A DNA stretch of 64,000 nucleotides from NCBI RefSeq assembly GCF_010389155.1, contig NC_057761.1:20338501-20402500 (forward strand), in the 5' to 3' direction. Under the pieces are notes generated by a model. That model was given only the letters and a program-made list of their open reading frames with translations. It did not search any database and was not told the origin of the DNA. The position numbers and the translations under genes were made by a program. Source of the stretch: Erigeron canadensis (taxonomy: Eukaryota; Streptophyta; Magnoliopsida; Asterales; Asteraceae). Below are positions 45,880 through 57,235 of this stretch, one piece after another; within the stretch, counting starts at the first letter, position 1; each line of letters begins with the position of its first letter.

Positions 45880-47280
45880 TGATTTTTTTTTTTTTTTTTT
45901 TTTTTAAAGTTTACTGTTATTCACAATACCTTTACCACCAATTAGTGGTAAGGCCTAAACATATACAATCACCAATTACCTTAAATTGAAACTACACCAA
46001 TCGTTCCAAGTAATCGATCCGTGCTTACCTCTATTTCTATACCATAAGAAACCAATTGATCTAATGTCGTTAAAAATCCTATCAACGTTTATAGTGATAT
46101 TGGCAAACCATAGGTCATTGCGGGCTTTCCAAATGCACCAACAAGTGGTGAAAACGATCCCCTTCATAACGATTCTCTCTTTTGAACCGAGTCCATCAAC
46201 TTTGTGAGCTTTGAACAGATCGATGGTCGAGAAGAAGAACAGAGGTGGTACCTTGCACCATGCTCCAATCTTTTGCCAAATTACCATAGCCACTTCGCAT
46301 TCAAGCAGCAGATGAGCAGTTGATTCTTCATGATGTTCGCATATTCCGCATAACAGGGAGCCGAATCGACATTTCCTGGTATTGAGGGCAGCTAGAGTCG
46401 GAATCCTATCTAACCCAACACGCCACATAAAGATATTACACTTCCTCGGGATCCACTTGCACCATTTAAAAACCTGTCTATTGTTGTAGTCTTTATCGCT
46501 ATTCAGCCATTCCTTAACCAGCTTGACGGCGAAAGTCGTGTCTTTGCTTGTGCTCCATATCCATCTATCTTTGTTCTCATTTAGTTGTTTCCCATCCAAC
46601 AATTGAATCAAAGCGGTACCCTCTCCATTTGTGTCATCTCTAAGCCAAGAGGCAAAATTGATGTCGCCTCCCAAAAACTTATTGGATTCCCAGCAGAATC
46701 TATCAGCAACATTAATCTTTTTATCCTTATCTTTTTGAAACAAAACAGGAAACCTTTCCTTTAGTATGTCGTTGCAAGCCCAAGGATCTAACCAAAAACG
46801 AATATCCATTCCGTTGCCTACCTCCCCTTTGAACAGAGAAACCAGGTTTGTTCCCGCGACTTTGACTTTTGAAATATATTTCACAATAGACACCCATACG
46901 CCTGATATCGCCGTGTTCATAGGAAGAGTATTCCATCCCCTTTTAATTTCGTGGATCGCCTTAATGACCCTTCTCCATAGGCTGTTTGGTTCCCGTTTAT
47001 ATCTCCAGAACCATTTAGTCAGCAGAGCGATATTGGAATCTACAAGTTTGCTGAGTCCGAGACCGCCTTTATCTATTGGTGAAGCGACAGTGTCCCATCC
47101 AACCCAATGAATCTTTTTGACCTCGTCGTTCCCTCCCCACAAGAATCTTCTTATTAAACCTTCAAGACCCTCGATGACTTTAACGGGTGCTTTAAATAAG
47201 GAGAAATAATATGTTGGTAAGCTTTCCATGACGGCCTTGATGAGTGTGACCCTTCCAGCGATCGAAAGACTTAGTATCTT
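45880..47280 (-). mobile_element. 5'-truncated LINE (L1-type) retrotransposon
   Basis: The minus strand encodes the C-terminal part of LINE ORF2 and ends in a poly(A) tail (T run on the plus strand at about 45883-45905). Similarity to the ORF2 pattern stops at about 47280 inside the RT-to-zinc-finger linker (SIAGRVTLIKAVMESLPTYYFS), so the element lost its 5' two-thirds, as is usual for incomplete reverse transcription. Flanking target duplications were not identified. Confidence 0.88.
45976..47229 (-). CDS. LINE ORF2 C-terminal fragment with zf-RVT domain
   Basis: Open frame of 417 residues. PTYYFSLFKAPVKVIEGLEGLIRRFLWGG, then WVGWDTVASPIDKGGLGLSKL, are typical of plant L1 ORF2 after the RT domain. 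The Cys/His-rich segment (CKWIPRKCNIFMWRV..., LCGICEHHEESTAHLLLECEVAMVIWQKIG) is the zf-RVT reverse-transcriptase zinc-binding domain. RT and endonuclease domains are absent. The frame is intact over 1.25 kb, so the insertion is probably young, but it cannot move on its own. Confidence 0.9.
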   Translation of the reverse strand: MESLPTYYFSLFKAPVKVIEGLEGLIRRFLWGGNDEVKKIHWVGWDTVASPIDKGGLGLSKLVDSNIALLTKWFWRYKREPNSLWRRVIKAIHEIKRGWNTLPMNTAISGVWVSIVKYISKVKVAGTNLVSLFKGEVGNGMDIRFWLDPWACNDILKERFPVLFQKDKDKKINVADRFCWESNKFLGGDINFASWLRDDTNGEGTALIQLLDGKQLNENKDRWIWSTSKDTTFAVKLVKEWLNSDKDYNNRQVFKWCKWIPRKCNIFMWRVGLDRIPTLAALNTRKCRFGSLLCGICEHHEESTAHLLLECEVAMVIWQKIGAWCKVPPLFFFSTIDLFKAHKVDGLGSKERIVMKGIVFTTCWCIWKARNDLWFANITINVDRIFNDIRSIGFLWYRNRGKHGSITWNDWCSFNLR

Positions 47281-47284
47281 TTAA

Positions 47285-48254
47285 ATCGACTATATGGGCC
47301 TCAGAGGTGCGTTTTCCCCAAGGTCTCGTGTTCGAGTATTGGGTTTCTCATCTCAAGATATTTTCCATGAAGAAGGGTTTGGGGTCGTCTAGCAAATCGA
47401 TAATTAAATTTACCTGCAAAACATCTGAATCGAAACTAACTTTACAAAAAAAAAGTTAATATTCGTAGAAGAGAAACGAAATCAAAATATCGCTTAACTT
47501 TTTGTTGACACATGAAGCGAGGGAAGTTGCTTAGCGTGATCAAAGAAATTGAGTTAATGAAGATGGCGGGTCATTTGACTGACTTTCTATTTTAGATAAT
47601 CTTAGATGTGAAGGTTAATGTAAAGCTTTTTTTTCCCAACATTTAATCGGTATACGACAAAGAAAACGTTACTATGCAATGTTGAAGCCTTGCATCTAAC
47701 ATAAGTTAAGTTAATGTAAACTTATTTTATCCAAATTAATCCGTATGCTTCTTCATTTCGGGAAACACGATCCGAACTTCAAAACATTCCGCGTGCATAA
47801 AAATTGGCCCATTAAAGGTGGCTAACTGGGCCCATTTAAGCAGACCCTTTTATTGAAAACCCAGTCCTCGCATCAGGATACTTGGTCCAAGCTATAACAT
47901 GTTTACAGCAAATTAATGTTAACGTTTACTTGATCTTGTTTGTTTTCAATAATCAAAGATTAAAAAGTATACTTTCTAACATTTCACCTAACACGTTTTC
48001 TTAGATAATAATAATCCATACTCAAATATTTCTTAAATAATAACAGAAGATGAAATGTTATTATGGCATATATAATTGCATCATACTTACACAAAATCCA
48101 AAAGTTAAAAGAAGAGAATCGAATAATGAATTTTTATTCATAAGTTGAACAAATAATAAATACAGATACATAATCACAGGGTTACATGATTTAGTTGGCG
48201 GTGGAACTGATCGATTGAGATAAATTGTTTTTACATAATGTACAATTACAAGAA
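47285..48254. other. Spacer between the LINE and the GT61 gene
   Basis: A sequence with a tRNA-like box B (GTGTTCGAGTATTGG, about 47328-47342) lies right beside the LINE truncation point and may be a SINE remnant. The rest is AT-rich and without genes; the end includes the 3' UTR of the GT61 gene. Confidence 0.4.
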
Positions 48255-50554
48255 TTAAAATGTCTGTAAAAGCTTTAAAGCTTTTAATAAAGTGGATCTA
48301 AACCTTCGAACATCAAGCTTTACATTTTGTTGAACCAAATAAGTATTCCTAAGTACATCCCACCCTTGTTTATGTATCACAATTGGATCTCTTAAAACGA
48401 CATCATCAGCTGCGTATTGTGTCGACAATGAACTTTCTTTCACCCTTATACTATACTTCAAATACCTCAACTTCATGTCTTTTGATGGTTCCTCAAAATC
48501 CATTCTAGCAATCCCCTCGATCCCACCGAGTGGGACCACTTGTATTACCACAGCGTGATCCGGTAAGAACACCATGTTCGTTAGCCCGGCTCCATGCACT
48601 CCCATGAACACATCACAAGAATTCACAATTTGAGAAAATTTTGAAAGATTAGTAATTAGAGTTTCATTTGCTATAATTACTTCATACCCTAACTTTTGAG
48701 CCATTCTCACAATTTTCGCCTCGTTGGTTATTCTTCTTGTACTTTTTCTTGATATTATCATTAAACGTGGCCTTTGGTTATTGTTAGATTTTAGGTTGAT
48801 CACTTCTCGTCTTTCTAAAGAGTAAGTGGACCTTAAGAAATCACGAAAATTGTTCATGGAGTAGTTGTTGATTGATCTAGATGAGTCGATGGCTAGCTCT
48901 TTATACGATTTTAGGCCAATGATTGTGTTTGGGTAGCAATGTATTTGGTTTTCAATGTCAATATTGACAACTTGATAATTAGAAAGATGGTTTAGTAGTG
49001 TTTGGAACTTATAAATCCACCAACTTTTGTTATTTGTCACCAAAAGATGCACTTTTCGATTGAAAGCTTGTGTATTTGTGACCAAAGGAATTATGATATC
49101 AGAGAAATCATGAAAAAGATTTCCTGAATAACCACCTATTGAGAAAATGATGGCGGGATCAGTGTGAATCGTTGCGCAACTTGGCATATCTTGATCTTCT
49201 TCAGGCTTTATCTTCCATTCTCGAATAGATTTCATCGCACCGCTTCCCTTTCTAGGGTAAGGTTTTATGACCCATGACTTATTTCCATCCAAATTACTAG
49301 TGAAAATGGTGGAGGTAGGCCCATGAACTCTTGTCATCCCTTTGATGTTGCAATAATCTGATAAAGCTTCTGATAAGGTGCAATCTGCAAATTAAAAATA
49401 AAAGAGTTTAGCCTGATTTGAAAAATGATGTATTGATACTATAAGCAAGCCTTTCAAAGGAAACTCAAACCAATTTATCAAAATTCAGTGGTTTTGGGGC
49501 ATATAATGATTATAGAATGACGCAGACCCTATACATCATATTGTGTGAATTTTGTTTTTAAGAAACACTTAAAATTGGTTCGAAGGCAGTCATGACTACA
49601 TTGTCTTATTCAAAAAGTCTATCATTATTTTTAAACATGCAAGTAGGTCATCAACCTAACCATATTTTAAAAAGTTTTCCCCGTTATGACGTTATCATAA
49701 CATATCAATATACGACAACGTGGAATTAGCCCACTTAGTAAAAATGTATGCTTCTTAGGGAGAATTAAGTGTTCAATCCTTAGCATGGGTTATTTTAAAG
49801 TTAAGAGTAGAATTATTGCAACGTTTAGCGATTCAAAGAAAAAGAAATTAGGATAACATATTTTAGCTTAATTATTATTTACCTTATCAATGTTTTTAAT
49901 TAGCTATAACTATTTATCTAACCACATATATATGATATATACTAGCCAAATTTCATTTAGTTCAATAATCCAATGGAGTAAGGGTATCAATTTGATCGCT
50001 GAAATAAATACCTACTGAGTTGACAAATTCATGAAAATCTTCGAAACTATCATTTTTGCTTTGAGAAGGAAGAATACGTGGTGTTGGTTTAACACTAGAT
50101 TGGGAGCCAGAACTTATACTTTTGGTGTGATTGACATATGATGGAACACTAAATTGTTGTTTATCCAATTGATCACCCTTGCCCGAAATGCTACTTTTGG
50201 TGTGATTGTCACGCGAAGGGGGATTTAGCGGCTCGAGAATAACTTTTCCATCTTTTTCACCTATTTGTTGCTCGACTTGAGACGTACTTAAGAAAACCAT
50301 GTCTAGATTGCTACTTGTAGACATCTCCAAGTTCACTACAACAGAAAATAAGGGGTTAAGTAAGTTCATCACATATATAATACATTACCTTAAGAAAATG
50401 AGTTGAGAAATGACTTACAAATTGATAGGTGGAAGTTAGGCCTAAGAATGGTACAGAGAGTAAAAGCAATGAAAATGCATATCACAAATGCACAATTTCC
50501 AAACCTTTTCTGCTCATTCTTGCTAAAACTTCTAGAAAATATATGATCATACAT
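48255..50554 (-). CDS. GT61 family glycosyltransferase (DUF563)
   Basis: Three exons with consistent phase: 50419-50554, 50012-50335 and 48255-49384, giving 529 residues. Residues 18-37 form one hydrophobic segment after a short basic N-terminus (SKNEQKRFGNCAFV...), a type II membrane anchor typical of Golgi enzymes. Residues about 46-155 are a Ser/Asn-rich stem. The catalytic region holds CTLSEALSDYC, GGYSGNLFHDFSD (about 237-249), LMIISRKSTRRI and the family signature GVHGAGLTNMVFLP (about 415-428). Known: plant GT61 enzymes add xylose or arabinose to xylan and other cell-wall or N-glycan acceptors. The exact acceptor cannot be told. A TATA-like sequence (CTTAAATATACG, minus strand, about 50605-50615) lies some 55 bp upstream of the start codon. 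No lesion seen. Confidence 0.93.
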
Positions 50555-50604
50555 ATTGTACTACTCTTGTCAAGTGATTATAGAGGTGCTTCTACTTGAA
50601 TGAC

Positions 50605-50615
50605 GTATATTTAAG
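50605..50615 (-). promoter_or_regulatory. Putative TATA element of the GT61 gene
   Basis: Minus strand reads CTTAAATATAC about 55 bp before the start codon. If it works as a TATA box, the leader would be about 20-30 nt, which is short, so the call is tentative. Confidence 0.3.
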
Positions 50616-52007
50616 GAGTGTAGTCAAGGAGCAAATATTATGTTGGTATCTAAGGGAGGTGACAGTTAGTTAAGGAGACAGTGATAGCAATTTGACTTTT
50701 TTGAATTAAAAAGACAGGATATATAAATTACTAAGAAAGCTCATACACTTTGCTATTATTAATTAATTAAAAAGTGACATCAGCGTAGAGACTACACTAA
50801 TTTTTACAATTTTATATGTTACAACTTTTTTTTAAACGGCTATTTGAATGACGGACGACTGAAGTATCATCGTGCTACCATGGTACCATCCGATCATATC
50901 CTTACGAGACAATATAATGTCAATACACCAATTCAAGAAAAAACTCATTAAATATGAGAAAACCCCTTTGTGGGTTTTGAACCCATAACCTTATGATCAC
51001 AAGACCTTATCTCACCACCAAAATGTCACTAGGCTATTAAGCCATAGACTATGTTAGTTTAATCTGAAAAATAATTACTTTGTTTAATTTGTCGAAATTA
51101 ATTATCTTTTTTGTTTAATTTGTCCAAATTAATTATCTAACAACCTATTGCGTCAAGATTATATTTTTATATTTGTCAACTTAATTAGAACTCAATGAAA
51201 AGAGTAGTAGCTATTTACTCTTCATTATTATTTTATTCTAATTGTACTATAATAATATTTCAAAGTCTAAGTATAGTTGTTCAAAAAACTCAAAGAAATA
51301 AGTTATATATTGCTACGTTAGGTCGATCTTAGCTTTGTGTAGCAATTATGAGTGATTGAAATTGAAATAAAAAAATAAAAAAAGTTAGCATGAAAGGAAC
51401 GAATCACCTAATAGTTGTTAGCAAATGCAATGATATGACCATTACAGGAAAAAGCCTCAGTAGTAACTTCATGAGGTGACCATATATGATCATTAATTCG
51501 TTTCTACCTTATACAGTTAAACCGGAAATATAAGTTGATCAATTATAAAAGATAATTAAGAGCGCTGCGGGCATAGGATATGAAATCTTAGTGAAGAAGT
51601 CCACTACTTGAAAAAAGGCAGTTGGTCACAAAACTTAATTACATCGACGACTAGCTACATATTGTCACCTAAAGTCGAAGGAATTTGGTTTTTGACTATG
51701 AAAGTAAAAGAAAACATTCAGCAACGACAATATAGTCGCCGAATCATTCCCATAGCATTTTTCATTTTCTTTTTGGTTTAAATTTTAGGGGTGAAAAGAA
51801 ATTTTTCGATGAAGCATTCCAATGAAACTTATTTTTTAAGTTCTCCCTCCATCATAAAAATTTCCAGCCTTCTATTTAACTAAATAAATTATGCTTGTTT
51901 AGAGTATATGTATTTGAGTAGACTATCTTTCGTTATATGCTTGTCATCATTCGAAAACTAATTTTTTTTGAAAATATAAAACTATCCAAAACATACTGTG
52001 ATCTGAA
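50616..52007. other. AT-rich spacer after the GT61 promoter
   Basis: Apart from the SINE-like sequence listed separately, no gene or element was recognised. Confidence 0.45.
50950..51050 (-). mobile_element. tRNA-derived SINE-like sequence
   Basis: On the minus strand TAGCCTAGTGACATTTTGG resembles a Pol III box A, and GGTTATGGGTTCAAAACCC about 45 nt later resembles box B (GGTTCRANNCC). This spacing fits a tRNA-derived SINE head. A tail and target duplications were not found. Confidence 0.5.
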
Positions 52008-52015
52008 TTTAACAC

Positions 52016-52773
52016 TAGCCGTGGGCATTTTCGGTTTTGGGCTCGACCCGAACCCGACCGGGTCCAAACCGGTTTGGAGGGGTGTTGACCCAAATCGGTT
52101 TGAGGTCAAACCCGAACCTGTTTGGAACCGATTTGGAGGTTTGAAAACCCGACCCATTTCGAACCGATAGGGTAGGTTTGGGACCGGTCTGGGTGAAAAC
52201 CGAACCTATTAGTTTTAACTCCGTAAATCGCTTTTTGGCCACGTGATTGCTAATGACTCGAGGCTATGACCCAAGATACCTTCCAAATGATAATTTCTAG
52301 TGAATTAACACAAAAAACTCTAAGTTATTTCACAAAAAACACTTAAAGTTAAGTGAAAACTCACTAAAAATCACTAAAAAGGCTAAAAGGTCGCTTTTTA
52401 ACTACGTAAATTGTTTTTCGGCCACGTGAATGCTAATGACTCGAGACTAGGACCCAAGATATCTTCCAATGAATAATATCTAGTGAATTAACACAAAAAA
52501 CTCCAAGTTATTTCACAAAAAACACTTGAAATTAAGCGAAAACGGTATCTCGGACCGAATAGGTTTGAAACGGATTTCTCAAACCGGTTTGGCGAAACCG
52601 GTTTGGTGAATCCGGTATTGAAACCGATTTGACCCAAGAAATCCTGAACCGGTTTTGAACCACCGGTTTGGCTTTGAAACCGAACCGATTTGGTCAAAAT
52701 CGGTTTTGAACAAACTCGATTTCGGTTTTGGTCGAACCGGGTCGGTCCAAACCGGTTTGGATGGGCACGGCTA
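52016..52773. mobile_element. Non-autonomous hAT element with perfect 8-bp target duplication
   Basis: Flanked by TTTAACAC on both sides (52008-52015 and 52774-52781). The termini TAGCCGTGGGCAT and ATGGGCACGGCTA are inverted repeats, with the hAT-type TA...G start. The 758-bp interior has no gene but carries dense AACCGGTTTGG/CGGTTT motifs in both subterminal 200-bp zones. A direct repeat (ATGACTCGAG, GACCCAAGATA, TTCACAAAAAACAC) occurs at 52250-52350 and 52435-52530. It needs a hAT transposase in trans. Confidence 0.93.
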
Positions 52774-52781
52774 TTTAACAC

Positions 52782-53166
52782 AATGTGTTGTTAATTTTAA
52801 AATTAGAACAAGCTTGAAAAGAAAACAAGAAATTTTGCTATCCATTGCCGGGAAAATCGTTGGAGTTATTAAGCATGTCTAGCGAAGTTATTCATGTAGT
52901 TAACTAGGGAAATACACGTCAAAGTCCGACAAGAAAACTTAAAAATAATTGGGACCTCTGCTCGGATTAATGTTGTTAGTAAAAAACCTTTTTAAACTTT
53001 AGTTTGTTTTGGAAGACAGAATAGTCTTGCCCATTAATCTTTTAAGGAAAAATGTTAGGTCGAAACAACCAAATATAATTTGTTTAGAAATAGTTAAAGA
53101 TCAGTGAAAAAAATACTTATACAGAATTATGAAATATTTCAGTTTCAGAATATTCATTGAGCTTCA
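52782..53166. other. Spacer between the hAT element and the LTR element
   Basis: AT-rich; no coding or element signals identified. Confidence 0.45.
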
Positions 53167-54529
53167 TGTAACATCCCGAACTTTTATTTAACGGTTGACT
53201 TGAGTCGTTAAGTCAACAATTTGTGTCCGTTAAGTCCTTAAATGATTTAATGATTATATACGTTAAATGTGTATATGTGTAAGGCTTTAATGCCTTAATG
53301 AGTGATATTTAAATGTGTTTAATTGTATATTTTAATGTCTATAGAGGTATTTAAAGTACTTAATGTGTTGTAAGTATTCTCGGTAGGTGATTTAAGCTTA
53401 ATATGAGCTATATGGAAGTTCAGGGACTAATCACCCAAAGATCTATGAATTAGCCCATGCTTCACTAGCCAAGCAGACATACGAGCCTCCTTTAGAAGAT
53501 GAAAGAAGATTCACAAGAAATCACAAAGAGGAGTGCCTATGAGTCGCCTGCTTATTCTTCAACAGGCACGCGGTCATAGCCCTATAATTGTCAAGACCAC
53601 TCCAACTCTGAATGGAATCCAATGCGGTTCCAAATATTTTTTTCTTGCTAATTGAGAAAACCCAAAAACGTGATTAAGGGTTAGGGGCTGATCAATTCCT
53701 TGTTCAATTCCATCGATTTCGGGTTGATTCGGAGAGATCTAGGGCTTATATTTCGATCTTCTAATCATCTTCAAGGTATAGATTGCAATCATTAATGATT
53801 TTTGGTCATTTACATCTATAATCTATTCAATTTGTTCATACCTGGTATTGATCGATTATATGCTTTTTGTTGCTAGAATCGTTGATTTCGGGTTACCCGG
53901 TAACCGTTATTGCAATCTATTGGTGTGTTGGGGATTCTGAAAGGTATAATCTTGTTGTTACTGATATTATTATGATATAATGGAGTCATTATAAGTGTCA
54001 TATCAGATCTGGACCATAGGGTGTGTTAATCGATCAAAAAATCGTCCGTTTTGTCGAGTCGGTAACCTAAAACATTTATTATTGTGATGCAAATCAAGTA
54101 GGGATTAATCAATGATTTCATTGCATCATTATGGTCTTAAAATGATGAATTTTGAGGTACAAAAGTCGTTCATAAGGTTTGGGGTCGTTTGGGATGTGTT
54201 TGGTTAGGTTTTGGAAGTTAAATGGTTGTTTTTCACGTATGGTCGTCGTAACTCCCGTTACGGTTGTGTAACTCCTGTTAGCTTGGTAACTTGTGATAAC
54301 ACCTACACTGTAACTCTCGTTACAATTTTTGTAACTCCTGTTTCCGTTTTTGACAAATAATCCACGGAATCGTGAGAGAGTCTATTTTCTAATGGTAATG
54401 CTTTTAAAAAATGACTATGATGTCAAGTTTCCAGATTGTTTAATTTAGTGAGTGAATGCCGAGTTCTGTCGAGTTATGTAAGCTCTAAAGTATTAAACTA
54501 ACTCCCGATGCATCAAGCATTGTTGTGAG

Positions 54530-54574
<45 letters not shown>

Positions 54575-55495
54575 TATTTTGACACGATTCATGACCATGA
54601 GTAAGTGGGTTTTTGGTTAGCTCATTTATTGGTCATTTAATGATTATAGGTAGTCGGGAATACTTACAAAGCTCGATAACTTACGTTATCATTTGTTTTG
54701 CTCTTCAACGAGGTAATATACACTACGTTGACACGCTGAGGGTTCAACAAAAGCATGGTTTTCATATATTAACTTCCCTAATGATAACTTGTTTGCTTAT
54801 AGGTACTCGAGGTTATACGAGAGGTGATATGGGCTATGTACATGACTATTGAGGCCTGAAATGCAATCCGTATGATATAAAATGTCATGATGTGCTATGA
54901 AATGCTATGTATCTTGAGATAAACTGAAATGTGATTATATGTTGATGGTACGTGAAATGTGCATGATTGTATGGCTTGTTCATCTAGTTTACTGGACTTA
55001 TTAAGTTGCCATAACACGTGCACGTTGAAGGACCCAAGCGTTAAGATGTATATGTGATAATGTTTAGGTAATAAGAACACCTAAACTATATGAGATGTGA
55101 AAGTGTTATCCTTAATCTGTACTTGCCCTTGCGCGGCAGGTGCGTAGATGTGGTTTCTTGAGTGGCTCCTTGCAACATGGTCAAGGATGTGAAGAGTAAT
55201 ACGGGAGGTCTGACCCGCCCCACTTGTCTTGAACATACAGATTACTCCGGGATTGGCTTGCCATTCCTTAAGGGTTATTTACTGAAATGGTACCTGGACT
55301 ATCCACCATATTACTGATTTCATACTTATAACTTTAAAATTACTCTCATCATACCCCAACTTATCAATTCTCCACACAGACGATACCTGACCTGACGGAC
55401 GTCAGTTTGACCGTTAAGTTGGGGTATGACTACCGTAAATTTTAAAGTTTTAGGTATAAAACCAGTAATACAGTGGATAGTCCATGTGTCATTTA

Positions 55496-55497
<2 letters not shown>

Positions 55498-55547
<50 letters not shown>
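55498..55547. repeat. (TTA)n microsatellite in the left foldback arm
   Basis: About 50 bp of ATT repeat followed by four ACT units. The mirrored arm has a longer (TAA)n. Confidence 0.95.
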
Positions 55548-55549
<2 letters not shown>

Positions 55550-56316
55550 TACTACTACTACCATAATTTCTTGTAAATCCTATTAATTTCTAATGGAAGT
55601 GATGTTTTTACTATTATCATTATTGTTATTATTATTATCATGGTTGTTGTTTTTTTTTAATTACACAAAGTATTATTTAGAAATAAATAATTTTAAAAAG
55701 TACATTGATATTTTTTTGTAAATATTTACTTTTATTTTATAAAAGAATACTTTAGTTTTATAAAAAAACTATTGTAAATATTTATTTTTTATTAAAAACT
55801 ATTAATCTATCAAATTATAAATCCATGATGATTTTATTTATTTCATATTTATTTATTTTTTATATATAAAAAAAAGTAAATCGGAAGCAGTACATTAATT
55901 TCATGTAAAGCATTGATAAATGTACTTTAAGTCTTGAATGGATACCATCACATGGAGTTTGTTAAATCTGTTTTGAGCTGATTCAAACCTTACATAGTAG
56001 TTGTACCAGTACTAATGCAATACAAGAAATTATGATATTTTTTCCGGTTTACCCCTTTAAAAAAAAATTGAAATTTGTTTTTATAAAAATAAAAACTTTG
56101 TACTAAAAATGATCTTTATAAAATAAAATATTATTTTATTAAAGTTTTTTTTATAAATAATAGTATTTGATATATTAATAGTTTTTAATAAAGTAAATAA
56201 ATATTTACAATAATTTTTTTTATAAAAATAAATTTTTTTTTATAAAATAAATATAAATATTTACAAAAAATATACCAATGTACTTTGTGTAATTAAAAAA
56301 AACAACAACAACAACC

Positions 56317-56427
<111 letters not shown>

Positions 56428-57224
56428 GTTAATTACATAAATGATATCTTGACTATCCACAATATTACTGGTTTCATACCTAAAACTTTAAAATTTACGG
56501 TAGTCATACCCCAATTTAACGGCCAAACAGACGCCCGTCAAGTCAGGTATCATCCGAGTGGAAAATTGATAAGTTGGGGTATGATGAGAGTAATTTTAAA
56601 GTTATAGGTATGAAATCAGTAATATGGTGGATAGTCCAGGTACCATTTCAGTAAATAACTCATTCCTTAATGACATTGATGTACAGTTGTAAGGTTTCTC
56701 CATCCGGTCGGGTGTTACTTATGTCACACTTAATGAGATGTATATGTTATATGATATGCGTGACTTATGTCACAATATGATATGTGAAAAAGATATGAAA
56801 TATGAATAGGCACATTTAAGGTGGTTCATCTTAATATGAAAGATGTTGATGCTATGATATGTATGTGAGATGATATAATTGATGATATGTGCATTAATGA
56901 TCTTAATGATTTTTATATAATGTTTTAAATGGATTAATGTTTTATTAATGATGTGTTATCTTACTTAGTTAATTCGTTAGATAACACTTGCTCTTTTAAA
57001 ATGTGTCATGATATTTATGTTATATAATGACTTTGTGGTCGATTGTTTAATGTTGGGCAACCGATGGGTTTCTATTTGAATCTATTTTAATGATATGGCT
57101 AGTAACACCAAGTAATAAATGAACCTAACAAATTTTGTTGGTTTGGACTTTTAAAGTGTAATTCCGCTTTCTTTTAATGACGTTAAGCGAAAGTTTTTGG
57201 AATTAAACGACAGGTGTTACAAGC

Positions 57225-57235
57225 TGGTATCAGAG
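57225..57235 (+). other. Primer-binding site of the Ty3/gypsy element
   Basis: TGGTATCAGAG, complementary to the 3' end of initiator tRNA-Met, the usual primer of many plant LTR elements, located three bases after the LTR end. Confidence 0.85.

Noticed and set aside
46766..47110. Plus-strand 114-codon frame over the LINE
   Set aside because: Antisense shadow of the LINE ORF2 frame.
51950..52242. Overlapping open frames on both strands with repeated Asn-Arg-Phe-Gly motifs
   Set aside because: They are translations of the AACCGGTTTGG arrays at the end of the hAT element, not real proteins.
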